Shown here in pieces: positions 1-8,613 of a DNA stretch of 64,000 nucleotides; position 1 is the stretch's first letter; each line of letters opens with the position of its first letter. The translations under genes and the position numbers were made by a program. Source of the DNA: an uncultured Fulvivirga sp. (GTDB lineage Bacteria; Bacteroidota; Bacteroidia; Cytophagales; Cyclobacteriaceae); the NCBI GenBank assembly GCA_947500555.1, contig CANMSE010000001.1, forward strand, positions 124,001-188,000, given 5' to 3'. A model generated the notes under the pieces. It saw nothing but the letters and a program-made list of their open reading frames with translations, had not been told where the DNA came from and made no database searches.

Positions 1-2
1 TA

Positions 3-1079
3 ATTAGTGAACATGAGAAAACTTCTGAACAGGATATTGAATTATTGAAAGTTGCTGCATGGTTTCATGATTTAGGGTATGACTGTGATGAAAACAATCA
101 CGAAGAAGAAAGCGTGAAGATGATGGAAGAAAAGCTTACCGAATGGGGGGCTTCTCAAAGTGAGATTGATGTCATTGGCGAAATTATAATGAGCACTAAA
201 ATGCCTCAAACTCCAAAAAATGCTCTTTCTGAAATTATGTGCGATGCTGACCTCTATCACTTATCTACCGATTCTTTTGAAAGCAAGAGTGAATCTTTAA
301 GAATGGAGATTCAGAATGTATGCAAGAAGGATCTGACAAATGAAGAGTGGGTCGAAAAGACACTTGAATTTATTGGTAGTCATCAATACTTCACAGGATT
401 CGGCAAAACGTTTCTAGAGCCAAATAAGCAAGCCAATCTTAAGGCGCTCGAAAAAAAAGAAAAGAAACAGAAAAAATCAATAAAAAAACTTGAAGAGCAA
501 GTTATTAAATTGGAAGATAAGCTTGCTAAAAGTAAAATTCAAAAACCGGATCGTGGTATAGAAACTATGTTCCGGGTGACTTCGAAAAATCATCTTCAAT
601 TGAGTGCGATGGCTGATAATAAAGCCAATATAATGATCTCAATCAATTCAATAATTCTGTCCGTTTTAGTATCGGTTTTATTCAGAAAATTTGAAGATTA
701 TCCTCAATTGATAATTCCAGCTCTTATTTTGGTGATAGTATGTTTGACAACTATTGTCTTTGCCGTTCTTGCTACAAGGCCTAATGTTTCGTCAGGCACT
801 TTTACCAAAGATGAGATTCGAGAGAAAAAAACGAACCTATTGTTTTTTGGAAACTTCCATCAAATGGAATTAGATAATTACATGTGGGGAATGAGAGAAA
901 TGATGAAGGATGCCGAATTTTTGTACGGTAGTATGATTAAAGATATTTATTTTCTAGGAATTGTATTGGGTCGAAAGTATAAAATGCTAAGAAAGTCTTA
1001 TAACATCTTTATGTTTGGTTTCATACTCGCCATTAGCAGTTTTGTTATTGCTTTACTTATCTATCCTAGCAGTGCTTAA
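3..1079 (+). CDS. HD-domain / PycTM (DUF5706, Pycsar-effector-like) fusion protein, 5' end cut by window
   Basis: The frame is open to the window edge from base 3, so the TTG at 45 is not the true start and the N-terminus is missing. What remains has an HD metal-hydrolase half (FHDLG at bases 63-77, a later NNHEEES, then DADLYH), a lysine/glutamate-rich coiled coil at about residues 130-165 counted from base 45, and a C-terminal membrane half. The latter begins with the MADNKANIM motif and has helices at about 196-213, 221-243 and 320-340. That C-terminal pattern is the one I associate with PycTM, the membrane effector of the Pycsar anti-phage system. HD proteins hydrolyse phosphoesters or nucleotides, so the fusion may sense or degrade a nucleotide at the inner membrane. 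No pyrimidine cyclase gene is present on the visible side. The gene converges on ppk1 and their stop codons interleave. Domain assignment is good; function is inferred. Confidence 0.8.
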   Translation: MSEHEKTSEQDIELLKVAAWFHDLGYDCDENNHEEESVKMMEEKLTEWGASQSEIDVIGEIIMSTKMPQTPKNALSEIMCDADLYHLSTDSFESKSESLRMEIQNVCKKDLTNEEWVEKTLEFIGSHQYFTGFGKTFLEPNKQANLKALEKKEKKQKKSIKKLEEQVIKLEDKLAKSKIQKPDRGIETMFRVTSKNHLQLSAMADNKANIMISINSIILSVLVSVLFRKFEDYPQLIIPALILVIVCLTTIVFAVLATRPNVSSGTFTKDEIREKKTNLLFFGNFHQMELDNYMWGMREMMKDAEFLYGSMIKDIYFLGIVLGRKYKMLRKSYNIFMFGFILAISSFVIALLIYPSSA

Positions 1080-3118
1080 GATTTGACTTTAAGCCATTCA
1101 TAAAAATCTCGTTGAGATCTTACTTTTGCAGGAGAGTCAACTTCTAGATTATTAAGTTGAGAATCAATCAATTTTCCTTTTACTCCATCCGCTAGTTGTA
1201 ACTCTAACATCTTAATGATTTCCATTTTCAAATGGTTTCTAAGAATTGGAAAAACCACTTCAATCCTACGATATAAGTTTCTTTTCATCCAATCTGAAGA
1301 GCCCTGATAAAGTCGAATATCTCCATCATTGTTGAAATAAAATACCCTTGAATGCTCTAAAAATGAATCAACTATACGATGAATTTGTATATTCTCGCTT
1401 TGCCCCTTCACTCCTGGCACCAGGCAACATATGGCCCTGACAATCAGATCAACACGAACTCCGGCATTGCTTGCTTCATATAGTTTATCAATCATATAAT
1501 CATCCTGAAGGTTATTGATCTTTATTATGATATGCGCTTTCTTTCCGCTTTTGGCCAATTCAATCTCATTATCAATCATTTCTGTAAATCGATCTACAAT
1601 ATTGAACTGCGAAATGAGTAAATGATTGAACTGTGGCTCTTCATTATCCTTTGCCAGATATGAAAATAACTGATCTAGCTCCTCGTTCAGGTCAGTGTTG
1701 GTTGTGAGCAACGCCTGATCTGCATAAATTTCTGCAGTTCTTTCGTTGAAATTTCCTGTGCCAAAATAACCATACTTCACATCTTCACCATCAACTTCTT
1801 TGGTCACTAGAGCTACTTTGGCATGTACCTTCAAACCAGGCATACTATAGATAATTTTAATGCCAGATTCTTCCATTCTGGAAGCCCATTTCAAATTGTT
1901 TTGCTCATCAAAACGAGCCTTTATTTCCACAAACACAGTCACCTCTTTGCCATTTTTTGCCGCGCTAATCAAGGCATTGCAAATAAATGACTCGGGAGCA
2001 ATTCTATAGAAGGTGGCTTTAATACAGGTAACCTCAGGGTTTAGTGCAGCCTCATTAAAAAATCTTAGCACATAATCATACGACTGGTATGGGAAGTGCA
2101 ATAGAACATCGTCCTTATCAATTGCTTCAAATATAGAATTGTATTCATCAATTGATTTAGAATTAAGTGGGTTTAATTTCGGTGTCTCAAGATCAGGGGA
2201 TTTAGGATTATCAAGCCCAAAAAGATCATGCATATTATGATACCTCCCTCCCGGCACTAAATCCTCGTGCTTCAAATCCAATACTTCTTTCAGATACTTA
2301 AGGAGTTCATCAGGCATTGATTGATCAAATAAAAATCTGCTTGGAACTCCCAATTTCCTTTTGGTGATTTGCTTTCTAATCTTCTTTACCAGATTGCCTT
2401 CATATTCATCCTCAATATTCAAGTCTGCATCCCGATTCAACTTAATTGAATAACAACCCTCTATCTTATATTGAGGGAACAAAAAATCCAAGTTCTCGCG
2501 AATAATATCATCTATCGCAATAAAGTAATAAGTACTCTCAATAGCTGGTAATTGTATAAATCGAGGTAAAAAAGCTGAGGGAATATTTAAAATGGCATAT
2601 TGCTCTTTGAAAGTAGCTATATTTCTTAGTTCGAGTGCAAAATATAGCTGCTTATTCTCCAGAAAAACCTTACTATCTAATGATAAAAGTAATTCCGGTT
2701 GCAGATAAGAAAGTATCTTGCTTTTAAAAAATCTATTGCTTGCCTCCTTATGTTCAGACTTTATTTCTTCGTTTCTATATAGATAAATACCTTCACCCTT
2801 TAATTGAGGAATAATCTCATTTCTTTTTATTCTCCCAAACTCATTGAGTTGTGAATTGACCTCATTCAGTATTTCTTCCAGAATAATCTTAGGATCATTT
2901 TTAAGACGTTTATTGATCTTCCTTTTGTCAATGTCTACGATGCTTCTTATTGCGGCTACACGTACTCTAAAAAATTCATCCAAATTAGAAGAATAGATCG
3001 CCATGAATTTAATCCTGTCATACAACGGAACACTGGCATCACCTGCTTCCATTAATATTCTTTTATTAAAAGACAACCATGACAGGTCACGATCAAAGTA
3101 AGTAAAAGAATTTTCCAT
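1076..3118 (-). CDS. ppk1: Polyphosphate kinase 1
   Basis: Polymerises the gamma-phosphate of ATP into inorganic polyphosphate, reversibly. The 680-residue length fits the family. The N-terminus (YFDRDLSWLSFN) is the classic PPK1 start. The two histidines of the phospholipase-D-like catalytic halves are visible: H432 in GLKVHAKV, the position of the autophosphorylated histidine, and H589 in LEHSR. The phosphate-binding GYFGTGNFNE segment lies at about 450-459. The ATG at 3118 is the only sensible start. The 3' end overlaps the convergent HD-PycTM gene by four bases through a shared TTAA, with no terminator between them. Upstream lies a strong hairpin that ends the next minus-strand gene, so ppk1 probably has its own promoter in the short space before 3118 or depends on read-through. 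Confidence 0.97.
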   Translation of the reverse strand: MENSFTYFDRDLSWLSFNKRILMEAGDASVPLYDRIKFMAIYSSNLDEFFRVRVAAIRSIVDIDKRKINKRLKNDPKIILEEILNEVNSQLNEFGRIKRNEIIPQLKGEGIYLYRNEEIKSEHKEASNRFFKSKILSYLQPELLLSLDSKVFLENKQLYFALELRNIATFKEQYAILNIPSAFLPRFIQLPAIESTYYFIAIDDIIRENLDFLFPQYKIEGCYSIKLNRDADLNIEDEYEGNLVKKIRKQITKRKLGVPSRFLFDQSMPDELLKYLKEVLDLKHEDLVPGGRYHNMHDLFGLDNPKSPDLETPKLNPLNSKSIDEYNSIFEAIDKDDVLLHFPYQSYDYVLRFFNEAALNPEVTCIKATFYRIAPESFICNALISAAKNGKEVTVFVEIKARFDEQNNLKWASRMEESGIKIIYSMPGLKVHAKVALVTKEVDGEDVKYGYFGTGNFNERTAEIYADQALLTTNTDLNEELDQLFSYLAKDNEEPQFNHLLISQFNIVDRFTEMIDNEIELAKSGKKAHIIIKINNLQDDYMIDKLYEASNAGVRVDLIVRAICCLVPGVKGQSENIQIHRIVDSFLEHSRVFYFNNDGDIRLYQGSSDWMKRNLYRRIEVVFPILRNHLKMEIIKMLELQLADGVKGKLIDSQLNNLEVDSPAKVRSQRDFYEWLKVKS

Positions 3119-3132
3119 AATTACAATAAAGC

Positions 3133-3158
3133 AAAAAAGAGACCTAAGTGGTCTCTTT
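3133..3158 (-). terminator. Rho-independent terminator after the choice-of-anchor gene
   Basis: A perfect 9-bp stem (3136-3144 with 3150-3158) closes a five-base loop. On the minus strand it is followed by a run of six T (3138-3133). It lies 21 bases past the stop of the 3179-4954 gene and 15 bases before ppk1. Confidence 0.85.
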
Positions 3159-3178
3159 CTATAAGAATATTCTAAAAC

Positions 3179-4954
3179 TTAATTAGCAGTTTCATAGACT
3201 TTAACAGTACCATCATCTTCTGAACTCACTACTAACAAACTCTTTCTAGTAGGACTCTGAGCAGCATTAATAAATACAAGCCCTTCAGGAGCATCGCCTG
3301 CTTCTAGTAGCGTTAAAAACTCTGGGGCTCGTGGATCAGAAATATCATAAACTGCAACTGCATCCACTCTCTCTAAACCTATAAAAGCTACTGGACTTCC
3401 ACTAATATATCCTATTACAACTCCCTCAGGCTCAACTCCCTTATCATCACTTCTGCCATCATCATAAAATCCTGAATTATTAACACGAACTTCTAAATCA
3501 TTTCCACTATCCCAAACCAATTCGCCAGTAGTTCCATTCCATATGGAGAAAGATCTTGCTCCGTAAGACCATATTTCGTCATAGTCTCCATCGTTATCAA
3601 TATCTCCATCAGAGATACTTAATTTTAATCTTCCTAAATTTTCATCTTCCTGAAGTGTTGAGGCATCTGAAAAAACAGTGGGGTCAAGTACTACATCTTT
3701 TACTCGATCTTCACCTACAAATCCAGGAGTTCCTTCGTACTCTCTGGCATCACCTTCATTGGCAGTAACAATATAATTTGTTCCACCAACGGCATAGCTT
3801 GCTAATGCATCAGGTTGATACATTCCGAAGACTGGTACAGACCTAAATGTAACTGCTCCATCTTCGTTGCTTGGATCAATTTCATTGCCCATTATTGAAT
3901 AATCTTTCAAGCCTAAAGCCACTATTGAACTTATTGATTGTGAACTTATATCCACAATGGCCACACCGTTATTTTCTTGTAAAGAAACATAAGCCGTTGA
4001 GTTATCTGCGCTTATTGCTATGTACTCAGGCTCTACATCTTGAGCTAAAGAAGCATTGGGCCCAAAAACTCTGAAGGCATTTGCTTCAAGTGAGCTCTTC
4101 ATACTGTTAAATCCAGTAAAATCTAACGTAACTGCTGAAAAACTATATTCCGTCTCACCACTTTCATTTGCCGTTGTTGTGACAGAAATTATAGATATCG
4201 AACCTTCAGGATCATTTATATAATCATCATCTGGTTCACCTTCATTAGCTACTAAAATATGAGCTCCATCATTTGTAAAAGTAACCATATCTGGCAGTGC
4301 CCCAACTGTCAAATTAGCCTCAACAGAAGTAAGGTCATTTAGTTTCCAAATAACTATTGAACCATTAGCCTGTTTGTCGTCAGCTTCAATTGCTGCCGCT
4401 AATAAGCCATTCCCTACAGCTACGCTATTTACTCCTCCCCCTAGACTTGATACGTCAATTGATGAAATGACTGATAAGTTGCTTGGGTTACTGAAATTAA
4501 TAACATCAATACTTGATGCTCCATCATTATTTACAACAAAAAGACGCTGGTTATCAGAATCATATGCAGATATTTCAGCTGCCCCTTCACCACCAATCAT
4601 CAAACTTTCTATTTCAGTAAAAGAAGATGCATTCTCAGTTGGTGGCACTACTGTAACTTCTCCACTAACATCTGCCGCGCCATCATTTATAGTAAGAGTT
4701 ACAATATAAGTTCCGAAGTTTTCATAATTCACGCTAGGGTCTGAGGCGGTGGAAGTCTGTCCATCACCGAAATCCCAAGCATATGAAGTAATATTTTCTT
4801 TGTTGCTTGGGGTAAATGTTACCGTCAAAAAATCTTGTTCGAAAGAGAATCTCGAAAAATTGGTTGTGCCACTCAACTCATCGTCATCAGAGCAACTTGA
4901 CAATATAAACGCTAATAGGAGTGATGAATATAAAATTTTAGATAGGTTTTTCAT
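3179..4954 (-). CDS. Secreted lipoprotein with PKD and choice-of-anchor I beta-propeller domains
   Basis: A 591-residue surface or periplasmic lipoprotein. The N-terminus is a lipoprotein signal with lipobox ending SSC (Cys21) followed by SDDDE, an acidic stretch of the kind linked to surface export in Bacteroidota. A PKD domain follows at about 32-105, with SYAWDFGDGQTS as its hallmark. The rest (about 110-588) looks like the choice-of-anchor I family, a seven-bladed-propeller-like domain with repeated VVNNDG / VANEGEPDDD / VTANEGDAREYEG loops; acidic DGDIDNDGDYDE may bind calcium. No catalytic motif is evident. It is transcribed alone, with a terminator after the stop and an AT-rich leader holding a strong dyad. 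Family call is confident; the ligand is unknown. Confidence 0.82.
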   Translation of the reverse strand: MKNLSKILYSSLLLAFILSSCSDDDELSGTTNFSRFSFEQDFLTVTFTPSNKENITSYAWDFGDGQTSTASDPSVNYENFGTYIVTLTINDGAADVSGEVTVVPPTENASSFTEIESLMIGGEGAAEISAYDSDNQRLFVVNNDGASSIDVINFSNPSNLSVISSIDVSSLGGGVNSVAVGNGLLAAAIEADDKQANGSIVIWKLNDLTSVEANLTVGALPDMVTFTNDGAHILVANEGEPDDDYINDPEGSISIISVTTTANESGETEYSFSAVTLDFTGFNSMKSSLEANAFRVFGPNASLAQDVEPEYIAISADNSTAYVSLQENNGVAIVDISSQSISSIVALGLKDYSIMGNEIDPSNEDGAVTFRSVPVFGMYQPDALASYAVGGTNYIVTANEGDAREYEGTPGFVGEDRVKDVVLDPTVFSDASTLQEDENLGRLKLSISDGDIDNDGDYDEIWSYGARSFSIWNGTTGELVWDSGNDLEVRVNNSGFYDDGRSDDKGVEPEGVVIGYISGSPVAFIGLERVDAVAVYDISDPRAPEFLTLLEAGDAPEGLVFINAAQSPTRKSLLVVSSEDDGTVKVYETAN

Positions 4955-4965
4955 TTTAGATTTAA

Positions 4966-4977
4966 AACATTAATGTT
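4966..4977. repeat. 12-bp perfect palindrome in leader of the lipoprotein gene
   Basis: AACATTAATGTT is self-complementary and lies 12 bases upstream of the start codon at 4954. In such AT-rich DNA a chance match is quite possible. It could be an operator half of the regulatory region that also contains the dyad at 5023-5050. Confidence 0.35.
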
Positions 4978-5022
4978 AAAGTACTGAACTATTTTACCTC
5001 TAAATTCCCTGTTAAAACTTTG

Positions 5023-5050
5023 ATAATCTTAATTAGTCAATTAAGATTAT
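5023..5050. promoter_or_regulatory. 12-bp perfect inverted repeat, candidate operator
   Basis: ATAATCTTAATT at 5023-5034 is followed by AGTC and its exact reverse complement at 5039-5050. It sits 69-96 bases upstream of the lipoprotein start and about 70 bases after the TonB receptor terminator. There is no T-run suited to termination, so an operator, or a site placed around the promoter of the minus-strand lipoprotein gene, is more likely. Confidence 0.45.
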
Positions 5051-5120
5051 ATTAATCACATTTGAATTTTTCGCTAAGTAGATTATCAAATGATTAACCC
5101 AAACCTTAGATTGCTTAATA

Positions 5121-5150
5121 AAAAAAAGAGGCTCACAATGAGCCTCTTTT
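5121..5150 (-). terminator. Rho-independent terminator after the TonB receptor gene
   Basis: An 11-bp perfect stem (5124-5134 with 5140-5150) around loop ACAAT is followed on the minus strand by a run of T formed by the A tract at 5121-5127. It begins 22 bases after the receptor stop codon. Confidence 0.88.
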
Positions 5151-5172
5151 ACAATCTATTTTTTTAAACAGC

Positions 5173-8100
5173 TTAGTTACCAAAAATATATCGAACGCCT
5201 ACCTGCATTTGCCACCTTGAACTCAACACTCCTGCATCATCAAGATCTCCGTTCCAAGCCTCATCATCATCAAATCCTTCGTCAAATCCTTCATATGAAA
5301 ATGTAGGTGTATTTGAATTAGGTAAGAACCCTTCGAATTGTAAAAGCTCATACCCGGCTTCTTGCCTGTTGTATCTTTTACCCCAATCTTTATTGATTAA
5401 GTTCCCAAAGTTGAAAATATCTAATGAAAGTTGAATTGTATTTCTCTTGCCATTAGCCATCTCCAAATAAAAATCTTGCAGGATTCTTAAATCAAAAATA
5501 CTTTCGAAAGGAGTTCTAGACTGATTTCTTTCTGCATATTCTCCTCTTTTTCCACTTAGGTAGTCATCATTTTCTATAAATGCATTTAACCTTTCCCATT
5601 GTTCAGCAGCTGTAGCGGGATCTGCAAATACAATTTCACTTGCATTACGAGGAACATATACTAATTCTCTATTTCTAGAATCTTCACCTCCAATATCATC
5701 ACCGTTACCATAAACATAGCTGTAAGGATTACCAGATTGACCTTCCCACACGAGTGAAATTTGAGTCCCGAAATGATTAAGGTATTCTTTCTTATAACTT
5801 ATGTTAGCAAGAAATCTGCTACCCTGAGCAAAATCAGATCTCTGAGTTCTTGTCCAATAGTTTCGTCCGTTGATAGCATGTAACCCTCTCCATTGAGAAG
5901 AATTTTGAGAGGATGTTCCATCATAAATTGTATATGAATCACCGTAGGAATATGACAAACTAGCATTCAGTCCCATATCAAACCTTTTGGACAATGAAGT
6001 ACTTAAGTTATAAGCATAACCTTCATTAGTATTGCTAGCTAACATAATACGCCCATAGGTACCATCAACTCTATCATCGTAATTGACTCTTCTATTATCA
6101 GGTGTACCTGTTGCTCTATCTACAGGCACATTAACGTTAATGTTTTGATAATAGACATTATTCAAAAACTTAGTATAAATACCTTCCACAGTCCAAACTA
6201 TTCCGTTGGAAAATATTTTATCTCCTGCCAAATTGAATTTTAGTACCTGAGGTATTTTAAAATCCTCAACAAATAAATCAACATTTCCAGAAGGCACTTG
6301 CTCTCCAACCCCTATGTTACGAGGTTGGTTATTAATGTCTGGTTCTAAAGATGGAGGTGTAGTGAAATCAATTCTTTCAAAATCAAAACCCGTATTTAAT
6401 CCAGTGTTGTTATAAGCAGACCCTGGCCATACTAATGGAATTCTACTTGTAAATAGGCCTACTCCACCCCGAACTTGAAGTGTTCTGTCGCCCAAGACAT
6501 CATAGTTAAAACCAATTCTAGGAGACCATGACACTTGAGGTTTAATAAATGCGCCTGTTCGTGCACCTTCTAGGTTATAAGGAAATTGATCCAAAGTTGC
6601 TACATCATTAAAGAATGGGTTTACAGGAGTATCTTCAAAGAAATTGATATCTGCTCTTACACCAATGGTCAATTTTAGTTTATCACTTGCCTGAATCTCA
6701 TCTTGTACATAGAATCCTAACTGTGATGAATTAAACTCCGCTGCCGCACCGACTGTTTCATCTCCATTTGTGGCACTATTTAAACCATAACTAAACTGAT
6801 AAAGACTGGCTGGTCGCCCTGCTATGAAATCCTCCAAGTAGTTTGCACCTACAGATGAAATAATAGTTCCATCACTCCTCCTCTGATTAGAATAATTATA
6901 ATCTCCATAGTTGAAAGGAATGAATAAGTTTTTTACTTTATAAAATTCCGCATTTGCTCCTATCAGTATAGAGTGACGGCCTTTATAGATTTCAAAGTTA
7001 TTAGTAAACGTTATAACATCCTGATCCAAAAGGTTAGCAGTTGAAAATGTTTCAGAACCAAATGACACACCTCCATCTAAGTCATCAATAAAGACAGCAG
7101 GAAATGGATCTCCAAATGGATCTCTGTCATCCCTTACTAAAGTTGCACCAAATGTAAAATGGTTGGACATGTTGTCTCCAATAAAAGAACGCACCTCTAG
7201 TGCACTTGAATTAGTTTCGGAAATAAAGAATTCAGAACCATTTAAGAATCTTATCGCATCACTCTCCGATCTTCTGGCTTCTAGATTCTCGGCCTTAGTG
7301 TATGAATGTCTAAAAGTCAACTTATGCTTATCAGATAAGTTATAGTCGAATTTAGCAGTCACTTTATCACTCTCCAAAAATGCCGTATTATTCAAGTAAG
7401 AACCTGGGTTATATCCATATTGAGTACCCAAAAAGTTTACCAAATTATCGATGTCTCCTTGTGTTAAATCTCCTCTGTAGTTAGCAAAATTGAACGGTTG
7501 TGGAGTTTCATCTCTTTGAAATTCAGCGTTTACGAAAAAGAATAACTTGTCTTTAATGATTGGTCCACCAACTCTAACACCATAGGTTTCAGCAGTGAAT
7601 TCTGCCAGCTTCTCTCTTTCCCCATCTTGTCCATCTTCCAATGGTGTCTTTCCAGCTAAACTTTCATTTCTTAAGAAATAGTAAGCAGATCCTTCAATAT
7701 CATTTGTTCCGCTTCTGGTAACGGCATTGATACTACCTCCTGCAAACCCTGATTGACGAACGTCAAAAGGAGCTACTGAAACAGTAAATTGCTCGATAGC
7801 ATCAATTGAGATTGGTGATACTCCGGTTTGACCACCATTAGTTCCACTTGCGGCTAACCCAAAAACATCGTTATTAACAGCTCCATCAATATATATAGCA
7901 TTATATCTATTATTCATACCACCAACAGAAATCTCAAGACCATCATCACCCTCATTAATGATAGTTTGAGGGTTGAATCTTGCAAAGTCGCCTAAAGAAC
8001 GTCCAACGGTGGGAGCTGCATTAATATCTTCTGTAGAAAGAGCTGTTTCAGCTCCTGTTCTATTGCCATCAAAAATGTCAGATGCACTCGCAGTTACAAC

Positions 8101-8463
8101 CACTTCTTGCAGTTCAGTAGCAGATTGGCTCATATTTACAGCCAAATAATATTTCTGCCCGAGAGAAAGCCTGATATCATTCTTTTCGAACTGTGAATAA
8201 CCTACGAAGTTAACAGTCACTTTATAGGGACCACCAACTCTCATGTTTGGTATTCTAAAAAAGCCATCCAAATCAGATAAATTGCCATATTGTGTTCCGG
8301 AAGGAAGGTGAACAGCAATAATAGTAGCACCAGGAAGTGCCACCCCATTTTCATCTACTACTTTGCCATTCATTGCGGCAGTAGTAACACCCTGACTAAA
8401 GGATATTGTTGCAAATAATGCAAACACCCCAGTAGCCATTAATTTCAGTAAAATTTGTTTCAT
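5173..8463 (-). CDS. Oar-like TonB-dependent outer-membrane receptor with carboxypeptidase-regulatory-like N-domain
   Basis: A 1096-residue outer-membrane transporter. After a signal peptide (cleavage near FSQG, residues 21-24) comes a carboxypeptidase-regulatory-like beta-sandwich at about 30-115 (GKVVDENGVALPGATI), then a plug domain at about 125-260 with ELQEVVVTAS and INAVTRSGTN, then a long beta-barrel ending GVRYIFGN. The NAVTRSGTN segment followed by YYFLRNESL is typical of Oar-type receptors, many of which lack a fixed small ligand assignment; some act in adhesion or large-substrate uptake. No SusD-like partner lies next to it, so it is not a classical SusC pair. It is transcribed alone with its own terminator, divergent from the M14 peptidase gene, from which 150 non-coding bases separate it. 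Confidence 0.92.
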   Translation of the reverse strand: MKQILLKLMATGVFALFATISFSQGVTTAAMNGKVVDENGVALPGATIIAVHLPSGTQYGNLSDLDGFFRIPNMRVGGPYKVTVNFVGYSQFEKNDIRLSLGQKYYLAVNMSQSATELQEVVVTASASDIFDGNRTGAETALSTEDINAAPTVGRSLGDFARFNPQTIINEGDDGLEISVGGMNNRYNAIYIDGAVNNDVFGLAASGTNGGQTGVSPISIDAIEQFTVSVAPFDVRQSGFAGGSINAVTRSGTNDIEGSAYYFLRNESLAGKTPLEDGQDGEREKLAEFTAETYGVRVGGPIIKDKLFFFVNAEFQRDETPQPFNFANYRGDLTQGDIDNLVNFLGTQYGYNPGSYLNNTAFLESDKVTAKFDYNLSDKHKLTFRHSYTKAENLEARRSESDAIRFLNGSEFFISETNSSALEVRSFIGDNMSNHFTFGATLVRDDRDPFGDPFPAVFIDDLDGGVSFGSETFSTANLLDQDVITFTNNFEIYKGRHSILIGANAEFYKVKNLFIPFNYGDYNYSNQRRSDGTIISSVGANYLEDFIAGRPASLYQFSYGLNSATNGDETVGAAAEFNSSQLGFYVQDEIQASDKLKLTIGVRADINFFEDTPVNPFFNDVATLDQFPYNLEGARTGAFIKPQVSWSPRIGFNYDVLGDRTLQVRGGVGLFTSRIPLVWPGSAYNNTGLNTGFDFERIDFTTPPSLEPDINNQPRNIGVGEQVPSGNVDLFVEDFKIPQVLKFNLAGDKIFSNGIVWTVEGIYTKFLNNVYYQNINVNVPVDRATGTPDNRRVNYDDRVDGTYGRIMLASNTNEGYAYNLSTSLSKRFDMGLNASLSYSYGDSYTIYDGTSSQNSSQWRGLHAINGRNYWTRTQRSDFAQGSRFLANISYKKEYLNHFGTQISLVWEGQSGNPYSYVYGNGDDIGGEDSRNRELVYVPRNASEIVFADPATAAEQWERLNAFIENDDYLSGKRGEYAERNQSRTPFESIFDLRILQDFYLEMANGKRNTIQLSLDIFNFGNLINKDWGKRYNRQEAGYELLQFEGFLPNSNTPTFSYEGFDEGFDDDEAWNGDLDDAGVLSSRWQMQVGVRYIFGN

Positions 8464-8613
8464 AATTGATTAGTGTAAGATTGGTTTAAAAGTTAATCAG
8501 CTAATAGTTTATAATGTACGAAAATTTTTGGCAAATTAAAGTCAACTATCTCGTTAACTAGAAAATTATGAGTTACATAATTGTTAAGAATTAATAACCC
8601 TCGAGCCTGTACC

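Noticed and set aside
3..1079. A complete Pycsar defence operon.
   Set aside because: Only the effector-like domain is seen; there is no cyclase inside the window and the neighbour is ppk1.
4374..4709. A plus-strand open frame of about 110 codons inside the lipoprotein gene.
   Set aside because: It is antisense to a well-supported gene and has no recognisable protein features; treated as a chance frame, as were other antisense frames.
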